DNA of 64,000 bases. Origin: Agroathelia rolfsii. Lineage: Eukaryota > Basidiomycota > Agaricomycetes > Amylocorticiales > Amylocorticiaceae. Where the stretch lies: the NCBI GenBank assembly GCA_018343915.1, contig JABRWF010000002.1, positions 5,084,001 to 5,148,000 of the forward strand, read 5' to 3'. The notes beneath the pieces were generated by a model that saw nothing but the letters and a program-made list of their open reading frames with translations, did not search any database and was not told where the DNA came from. A program made the position numbers and the translations under genes. Positions 56,909 to 64,000 of the stretch are shown here, piece by piece (position 1 is the stretch's first letter; each line of letters opens with the position of its first letter).

Positions 56909-58207
56909 TATCAGGGCATGGCTAGAAGCCATGACCAACCACTCTAAACAACCATAAAAGGGGGGGGTAAGGAGTAATGAGAAGGTGGTGGGAAACTGAG
57001 AAATATAATATAGTAGGAATACCCCTGGCAAGGGCTAATAAATGCCAATCATTATAGAACTTTACATACCTGTACCCCTAACAGAGCAGGCTTTTGGGAT
57101 ATCCTATCCCTCACTAATTATTAGAGCCCACAGCCTTTTCTGAGTGCATAGACAAAGAACATAAACCAGAATGAGCTAGCATCATCATCACTAAGTCATA
57201 AGAAAGTAAAAGAGTGGATTGAGCAAAGAACACTAAGTAGTAAACAGAATGGTGTCACAACCCCCTCCGCGCACAAGTAGCTCCCACTCCAACATTTCTA
57301 ACATGTCCCCACTCACCCTCGCCCACTACCATCCAACAACCAAAGACACCTCTCTGGCTCCCAACTTCCGCTCTCTACCCTCCGCGATTTGGGCGTCAGA
57401 ACCAGCAACCCCTTGCTCGGCGCCCGACCGGAGTCCTGGAGTCTTTTCCTCTTCTTACGTATCCTGTTTTTCTATCATTTTCCCCACACGTTCTAGTACC
57501 CTTATTCACATAGATAGTTTTGGCCCATTTGCACCCCATATTCCATTTCCCACTCTCTGTCTCACTTCATTTCTATTCCTCTTGGTATCCTCCTGCTACT
57601 ATAGTATTTATACCAACCTAGCATATACCTAGCTACCTTAGTTTGGAAATCAACTTAGTTCCCCTTCTCCTGTCTAACTCCTATCCCGGACCGCAACTAG
57701 GCAAGAGCCTGACATATACGTCTTGGCCAAGTCCGGTCACCCCTCTCCTTTTCTATCCACTCTCCCATCTCTACTCCTGTTCACTCCATCTCCACTTCCG
57801 TTCCGCTCCGCCCCTTTCCTTTTCTGCTATCCCTGTCTGTCTAAGACTTAACAAGTGGTCTGAACTAGAGAGACATTCTCTAGGATAGCCAGCCTTAAGT
57901 ATGTATATAAACTATACAGTAGCTGAGTCTCAATATTGAAGAGGAGCATAAAAGTGCAGCTACATCAGCCACAAAGTAAAGAAATGAAGATATGTACAGT
58001 AAAATGCAAAACTAAGGAGATCAACCAAGAGATAAGAAGATCAGAATGGAAAATAAGGTAAAGAAACAGTACCAAATAGACCCTAAAAAGTAAGATCTTG
58101 ATCCAAGAAGAATTGTAAGTACAGTAAGCAAAATACTAATCTACAAAATAAAATAAAATGATGAAAAATCAAAGGAAGTGAAAAATTCAAAAGATCAACC
58201 TCTAATA
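56909..58207 (-). mobile_element. LTR family X (reverse), split by Y
   Basis: TATCAGGGCATGGC to GATCAACCTCTAATA, the reverse of 336-1028, with Y at 57253-57853. Confidence 0.88.
57253..57853 (+). mobile_element. solo LTR family Y, young
   Basis: 601 bp, TGTCACAACCCCCTCC to TAAGACTTAACA. TSD AATGG (57248-57252) against AGTGG (57854-57858), where X has AGTGG. CpG retained (CCTCCGCGCAC, TCCGCGATTTGGGCG). A frame of 127 codons runs over its first ~380 bp. Confidence 0.92.
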
Positions 58208-58921
58208 TGAAAGTCTAGCAGACTTGGAGTAAAGCTTAGAGATTGATAAGCTCTGGTATGAGTGATAATAAGAATGGTGTACAGGGAAGTATACACCCTC
58301 ACATCCTAAGCCTTAGGAGAAGTAAAATAATCATTACTAGTTACCCTGTATTTTAGAGGGGTTTTTGTAGGCGTTAGTTGAGTTTTGGTGATAAGAGTCA
58401 GGTATACTCTTGACAGAGGGCAAGTTGGTGTATAGGCTAGGATGATGAGCCTGAAGGCAAATTTATTAGCAAGCATGTCTATTATATAAGCTACTTATTA
58501 GAGGTTGATCTTTTGAATTTTTCACTTCCTTTGATTTTTCATTATTTTATTTTATTTTGTAGATTAGTATTTTGCTTACTGTACTTGCAATTCTTCTTGG
58601 ATCAAGATCTTACTTTTTAGAGTCTATTTGGTACTGTTCCTTTACCTTATTCTCTATTCTAATCTTCTTATCTCTTGGTTAATCTCCTTAGTTTTGCATT
58701 TTACTGTATATGTCTTTATTTCTTCACTTTGTGGCTAATATAGCTGTACTTTCATGCTCCTCTTTAATATTGAGACTCAGCTACTATATAGTTCATGTAT
58801 ATACTTAAGGCTGGCTGTTCTAGAGAATGCTTCTCTAGTTTAGACTACTCTGTTCACCACTTAGTATTCTTTGCTTAATCTACTCTTTTACTTTTTTATA
58901 ACTTAGTGATGATGATGCTAG

Positions 58922-60387
58922 TGTCATGGGTTGATCCTATGATTATTTTGTTCCCCCTAATTTTTCTCTATTTTCTACTATTTTTCTTGATTTTTTATCT
59001 TTTGATTTGAGTGCATAGACTTTATTTCTTTATTTTTGGTTTCTTGTTGCATTGTTTATATGGTACTATACTTCATTTGGGTATACTTCTGAATCTTCTA
59101 ATATACATCATTGATTTGCTTCTCCCATCTTTGATACTTCTTTCATCTTTGATTTCTTCCTACACTGTACTTCTGTTCTAACTCCTCTGATCCTTTTTCT
59201 TTTTTTACTTCTATTTCCCTTGATGTAGAGTTAAGAACTATTCTTAGAGTACTTGTAAACAGTATATAGAGGCCTACCCTTGAGACCTTTGCAATCTAGC
59301 TTAACCACCTTTTACCCTCTGTGTCACTCTCACTTATACCTGAAGTTCCTTCCCCTACTTTCTTTCTTGTGTAGTTTACCCCCCTATCATCATCTTTATT
59401 GTTATACCTAGACCCTAAGGTTAAGAGGATATGCTGTGACTTCATGCTCTAAGGGAGTATAAAACTGAGTAAAGCTATATATATGTCACCAGGATGTGTG
59501 AATATGGACTCCTAGGATAAGGGAGTATAAAGAATTATATTAAGGCTAAAGATAGTATGTCCTACCTGGTAAAGGACTTTAAGAATACCAGTGATTGTAT
59601 GTTGCATAGAAGCCTCTATGAAACAGTGGGAGACCTTGCCTCTAGGTCTTTAAATATGAGTTACACCTCCTTGCTAGGGGAGCTTAAAGATATTAGTTGT
59701 ACCTATCATAACCCCCTCTGCATACAAGTGGCTCCCACTTCAACATTTCCAACATAACCCTACTCACCCTTGCCTACTACTATCTAATAACCAAAGACAC
59801 CTCTCCAGCTCCCAACTTTCGCTCTCCACCCTCCGCAATTTGGGTGTTGAAACCAGCAACCCCTTGCTCAGCACCTAACCAGAGTCCTGGAGTCTTTTCC
59901 TCTTCTCACATATCCTGTTTTCCCATTATTTTCCCTACATGTCCTGGTACCCTTGTTCACATAGATAGTTTTAGCCTATTTACACCCTGTATTCTATTTC
60001 CCACTCTCTGTCTCACTTTATTTCTATTCTTCTTGGTATCCTCCTGCTACTATAGTATTTATACTGACCTAGCATATACCTAGCTACCTCAGTTTGGAAA
60101 TCAACTTAGTTTCCCTGCTCCTGTCTAACTCCTGTCCCAGACTGCAACTAGGCAAGGGCCTGACACATACATCTTGGCCAAGTCTAGTCACTCTTCTCCT
60201 TTCCTATCCACTCTCCCATCTCTACTCCTGTTCACTCTGTCCCCACTTCTGTTCTGCTCCATCCCTCCCTTTTCTACTATCCCTGTCCATCCAAGACTTA
60301 ATAGTACCCCTCCCCCTATTTACTTTTGGCCCTTCTAGGCTAGGCATCTTAGGGTTATGTTGGTTGAGTCATGAGTATCCTATGACA
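58922..60387 (+). mobile_element. LTR family V, split by Y
   Basis: TGTCATGGGTTGATCC to GAGTATCCTATGACA, exact TSD GCTAG at 58917-58921 and 60388-60392. Confidence 0.92.
59704..60303 (+). mobile_element. solo LTR family Y
   Basis: 600 bp, TATCATAACCCCCTC to CAAGACTTAATA, exact TSD GTACC at 59699-59703 and 60304-60308. Confidence 0.92.
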
Positions 60388-60658
60388 GCTAGCTTACTCT
60401 AGTTTATATTCTTTATCTATGTACTTAGGAAAGGCTGTGGGCTCTAATACTCAGTAAGGGATAGGATATCCCAAAAGCCTGCTCTGTTAGGGGCACAGGT
60501 ATATAAAGTTCTATGATGATTGGTATTTATTAGCCCTTGCCAGGGGTATTCCCACTATGTTATATTTCTTAGTTTCCTACCACCTTCTTATTACTCATTA
60601 CCCCCCCCCCTTTTATAGTTGTTTGGAGTGGTTGGTCATGGCTTCTGACCATGCCCTG

Positions 60659-61514
60659 TATTAAGGCTTATACTCTTAACTATCTAAATAACAGAGGTAA
60701 CCCCTACCTACACCATAAACAGAATAATGTACCACTACTAGGTCCCAAAGGTATACTCCAAGTCTAGAAGACTTTCCACCAAAGGCTACTATTGGCTAAT
60801 GACTTGTTATTACTTGCTTAGTAAAGAAGAGAGTGCTAAACACTCTGAGACACTTAGATTCTTTCTTAGAGAGTAACAACCCTAAGTTACACTTTGCCCT
60901 GATTTATTAAGGGACTTAATATAGAGAGAGGGAGGCAGGCAATACAGCCTGTTCTATGGCTTGCTTAGGTCCTTATACAACCCTTAGGCTGACAAGGTAC
61001 AAAGGGAGGGCAAGGGTGAGAGGGCTAGAACAATGAACCTGAAGGCAAATATATTAGTAAATAGTAAAGAGAGATATACATACTTATTTACTCACCTGAA
61101 GGCAAAAGGTCAAAGCTAAGGCCTTCAGGAAGTATTATAGGGTCCTTATATAAGTTTTAGGGGTGGTCTGTATGCTTCTGAATGGTCTGTGCACAGAGAT
61201 AGAAATAGAAAGGAATGCTAAATATAGTACAAATAGATAACTAAGCATAATAGTGCAATCATTGCATCATTAGCTGATTGATTAAGAGTCTAGACTTAGA
61301 AGGAACTAGAAGGGTCTAGACTCTGTTTACTAATAGGTACTGGTATAAAGGTATAATGATAGCCAGTCATATAACTAAGTACTCTGTAACCAATTGTCTT
61401 AGGCTGTCTATTATGAATAAATAATGTGTAGAAAGTCCAAGAAAAATCATAAAAGTACAAGAAAAATACAGGAAAATAAAGAAAGATTAGGGGAGTCTAG
61501 GTATACCTATGATA
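60659..61514 (-). mobile_element. solo LTR family W
   Basis: 856 bp, TATTAAGGCTTATACTC to GTATACCTATGATA, exact TSD CCCTG at 60654-60658 and 61515-61519, 3 bp from the end of X. Confidence 0.92.
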
Positions 61515-62334
61515 CCCTGACACTACTACTTACCTAAAGGCAAAAGGTCAAAGCTAAGGCCTTTAGAGAGTGTTATAGGGTCCTTATATATATGAACAAG
61601 GGCTATGCTAAGGTCCATGCATAGCCTCTTGGAAATGACAAGGAAAGCTTTAATAATAGTGCAAACAGATGACTAAGCATGATAGCATGCTTGTTACATC
61701 ATACTGAGTAATCTTTAGCCTAACAATAGAATGGTCTAGGCTGTGCTTACTAAATAGGTACTGGTATAAGGGAACTATGATGGCTGGTCATATGACTAAG
61801 CACCATGTGATCCTTTGCCTTTTGAGGCAAATAAATAATGAAAGAAATGTAGAAAATAGAAAATAAATTGTAAAAATACAAGAAAAATAGAGAAAAATAG
61901 AGAAAAATCAGGAGAGTCTAGGTATACCTACAACATACACTGTATAATACAGGCTCAGGCTTTGTGCTAGCCACTTACAGTTGTTGATCACAATTATCAT
62001 AGTACTTAGTGTACTCAAGTAAGCAAAGACTAGCTCTGTGCTTATTAGGGTTAAGATACCTCAACCCATATCTATATATATAAGACAACTTGTGCTTCAA
62101 CTATAGACCTTGCTGGAAAGTGTTCACACTTAGAGTACAGCTTGGTGATAGAAGAACTCAAGTTTGTATGAGAATAGAGACCAGGCACCAAGAAGTGTAC
62201 ACCCCTGCATCCCAAGCTCTAGGAAGTGTAAAATAGGCCTTACTGCCTACCCCATACCTTACAGGGGTTACTGTAAGCTTTAGTTGAGTTTTGGTGGCAA
62301 GAGTTAGGCATGCTCTTGATAATAAGCCTTGGTA

Positions 62335-63041
62335 TATCTATAGTTGCTTTTCTGTGTATCTTTGTTACTTTTATACTGTTTCTCTTTAAACAAAAATTTT
62401 CATACCCTAGGATTTTTTTCAAACACTTTATAAAGTATCTATTTTATAGCAAAAATAAATTTTCATTGGAAAAAAAAAATGGTCTTATAGAGCTAGTTCT
62501 AAGCATACATCCAACCCTTCCTGTTATATATTCTATATTGAATATTTTTAAAATTCAACTGTACAGGCTTATAAAGAACATGTAAAAGGTGTAATTCAAA
62601 TTTCTGTTTGAAGAGAAACAGTGTGGAAGTGACTGAGATATGCAAAAAAGCAACTACAGATACTTTTGAGAAGCACGGGTACTAGTAAATGGTACCGTTT
62701 GAGCCAAGTATTAAATCCAGAGACTTCCGAAATCCATTTAATTAATCATTCGCTATAACACAACAGTCGCCATAGTCACTTTTGGGGGTGCCACTGGCAT
62801 TGTAACTGTCATTGGATCAAGACTAGTTTCAAGCCGTCGGAGGTTTCTTTTCTTTTCTTCTTTTCTCACATTTGTTTTACGAAATAGTAGTGATAGTAGT
62901 ACATGACTTGGATAATGAAGCATGAACTCGTGAAGGTGGTCTAAGATGCATAATTGGGTTAAATGTACTCAAATCTGATTGCCATGTTTCTCTGGCAAAA
63001 AGGGAGAAACTACGAGGCATACTCGTCCGAGTCCAGCATGA
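62335..63041. other. host intergenic DNA at the repeat border
   Basis: First non-repeat sequence. 62335-62600 is AT-rich with a poly-A run (62470-62478). From about 62640 base composition becomes ordinary and CpG reappears. I see no gene in it; it should contain the 3' untranslated region of the minus-strand gene that follows. Confidence 0.6.
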
Positions 63042-64000
63042 TTATGGCTCTCGTCGAATAAGTAATGGTAAAGACATATGCTTTGTACGCCAGTGTGCCT
63101 GACATGGCTTTTCGATATCGATATCACTTTTCGAGTAGGAGGGAGGCAGAGATTGGTATATAGACCGGCCGTAAATAGGAAGAATTTCGCTAGACGCATT
63201 GAATAAACTGAGCGTCTGATTGCTTTGCAATTTGAGTTGCGAATCCAAATATGATTGTTTGAAGTTCCATTTGCTAGAGGTCGAGATCTCCCTCTTTATC
63301 GCGTTTGACCTCCGCAAGGGGAGGTAGATCGTGTAGAGGGAGGTAATGGCCTAACGAAAGTGTAGTTGTCAGTCGATGATTAGTTTTTAAATTGAAATCG
63401 GCTGACACTAACTTGAATGAATCCAGAGGGCATTACGAATGTGTCCAATATACCGGCACTTACGGTATATGGAACAATTACTGCGATGCTCCAGCTGCAA
63501 TACAGTATAGCTGAGATACTCAGGGTAATGGCAGGAGAGAGATATACATCATGATCATGGTCATGAGATATAGAGGATACATCGCGCAACAGTGCACGTG
63601 CCCGCAGTATGTGGAATACAATCGTTGCTGTAAGGACTGTGTTGAGGGCTAACGATATTGACCATAAAATAATTGCCGACGACTTTAAGTCAGGCTGAAT
63701 AATGCTACGATTGAGGCTCAAAAGGAAAAGTACTGCAAAAACTTTCTCAAGGAGGGATTTAGTACGAAACGGGTGATTGATAGAATTAGGTGCTGACCTA
63801 TTGAAGACAACAGGAATGCGATGGAAATATATTTGACTCGGAAAGACGTAGAAATCAGGGTAAATCGCCAAACCTTTTTTATAATTATTAAGAAAATAGA
63901 CCACGATGTTCAAGGCGTGATTACACACCAGCAGAGTATCAGACTGCCAGGAGATGAGAATCAACCTAAACCGAAATAAAATACGGATTTTCTACGAGAG
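63042..64000 (-). CDS. multi-pass membrane protein, 3' part (partial)
   Basis: Minus-strand gene cut by the window edge. Exon 63413 to about 63985 encodes several hydrophobic segments, including IILWSISLALNTVLTATIVF, a charged loop (RARALLRDVSSISHDHDHD) and YLSPAITLSISAILYCSWSIAVIVPY. An intron of 62 nt (63412-63351; GTTAGT, ACTAATC, CGTTAG) joins in phase 0 to the last exon (63350-63042): AITSLYTIYLPLRRS and a ~75-residue hydrophilic tail ending IRREP then TAA. The spacing of TM helices, with an N-T motif in one helix and a polar loop before Y-SPAI, resembles a large Agaricomycete membrane family of unknown function. Another intron may lie near 63980. Normal CpG, no premature stops: a real host gene. 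Confidence 0.65.
63351..63412 (-). other. 62-nt intron in host membrane-protein gene
   Basis: Donor ATTCAA|GTTAGT, branch-like ACTAATC, acceptor TTTCGTTAG|GCC. Removing it joins two open frames in phase 0 and replaces a stop 8 codons into the intron. Confidence 0.65.

Larger units (their letters stand above)
49534..58415 (+). mobile_element. gypsy element 3 (chromovirus A)
   Basis: LTRs 49534-50485 and 56795-58415 flank gag and pol. Exact TSD GAGGG at 49529-49533 and 58416-58420. Q splits gag, X with Y inside splits the 3' LTR. The most continuous gag of the window, but no frame is intact. Confidence 0.93.
56795..58415 (+). mobile_element. 3' LTR of gypsy element 3, split by X with a deletion
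   Basis: LTR segments 56795-56908 and 58208-58415. X lies between, but its flanks AGTGG and TGAAA differ and about 670 bp of LTR, including TATA, leader and intron, are gone. Confidence 0.82.
58496..61522 (+). mobile_element. LTR family X, split by V and W
   Basis: TATTAGAGGTTGATC to ATGCCCTG plus ACA after W; exact TSD CTACT at 58491-58495 and 61523-61527. Confidence 0.9.
48311..61935 (-). mobile_element. LTR family W, split by R, gypsy element 3 and X
   Basis: TGTCAAGGCTCACACTC to GTATACCTACAACA. TSD TATAC (48306-48310) against TACAC (61936-61940). W segments are 48311-48434, 49290-49533, 58421-58495 and 61528-61935. Confidence 0.88.
47214..62321 (+). mobile_element. LTR family A, two copies collapsed, split by W
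   Basis: Outer ends TGTTATAAGTTGC (47214) and CATGCTCTTGATA (62321) share exact TSD ATAAG (47209-47213 and 62322-62326). A full LTR end occurs already at 48177, followed by CTAGGCCTATAGAGC, the middle of an A LTR (48178-48310 and 61941-62321). This fits an A LTR inserted in another, with one redundant 5' part lost. Confidence 0.8.

Noticed and set aside
62310..62585. 91-codon hydrophobic frame across the LTR/host border
   Set aside because: The first codons lie in the A LTR end; the hydrophobic residues reflect T-rich DNA.
62969..63199. 76-codon minus-strand frame
   Set aside because: Overlaps the last exon of the membrane-protein gene in another frame; the frame joined by the 62-nt intron explains the region better.

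Overview
This window is a repeat graveyard from a fungal nuclear genome. Almost all of it (1 to about 62,330) is LTR retrotransposons, solo LTRs and one Tc1/mariner-type DNA transposon, inserted inside one another up to about seven levels deep. Only the last ~1.7 kb (62,335-64,000) looks like ordinary host sequence. It ends in the 3' part of a minus-strand gene with one visible 62-nt intron, coding for a multi-pass membrane protein whose layout resembles a large Agaricomycete (Basidiomycota) membrane-protein family. That gene, plus introns of 50-60 nt, is my only basis for suggesting a basidiomycete; any filamentous fungus is possible. Most repeats are very AT-rich with CpG nearly absent and many C-to-T / G-to-A differences between copies (CAG/CAA/TGG codons turned into stops), which resembles RIP or methylation-driven decay. 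A few copies (19.9-22.0 kb, 25.4-26.0 kb, 27.5-28.4 kb, 57.3-57.9 kb) keep CpG and are younger.

I name the LTR families A, S, T, W, R, U, V, X, Y and Q for this report. A belongs to a Ty3/gypsy chromovirus (gag with a CCHC knuckle; protease-RT-RNaseH-integrase-chromodomain). A, S, T and W share one promoter/leader design; the others do not show it.

Layout. 1-1,613: family S LTR carrying R and X insertions, inside a Y fragment. 1,614-6,389: Ty1/copia gag-protease on the minus strand, split by a W LTR (2,472-5,313) that itself holds T, U and A. 6,390-46,958: A LTRs; inside them a family S fragment next to a Tc1-like transposon (8,604-45,862). The transposon is split by gypsy element 0 (9,487-44,528, minus strand), whose gag is split by gypsy element 1 (17,823-30,006, complete with both LTRs) and whose 5' LTR is split by gypsy element 2 (31,777-44,021). 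46,959-62,334: a degraded LTR end split by A (47,214-62,321), then W (48,311-61,935), which contains R, gypsy element 3 (49,534-58,415) and X. Nearly every insertion was resolved by its 5-bp target-site duplication (TSD), or by TA for the Tc1-like element.

How it worked. None of the elements is intact now. Four LTR families have an 11-nt leader segment 34-35 nt after a TATA box. In gypsy A and in the one family S copy with internal sequence, the primer-binding site is the exact complement of that family's own 11-mer and lies 2 nt from the LTR, the arrangement known for Tf1-type self-primed reverse transcription. About 12 nt further on each LTR has a 51-61 nt spliceosomal-type intron (GT-AG, or GC-AG in S) flanked by short direct repeats. 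Gag and pol of the A elements are joined by a -1 frameshift site. These shared features are the main discovery candidates.
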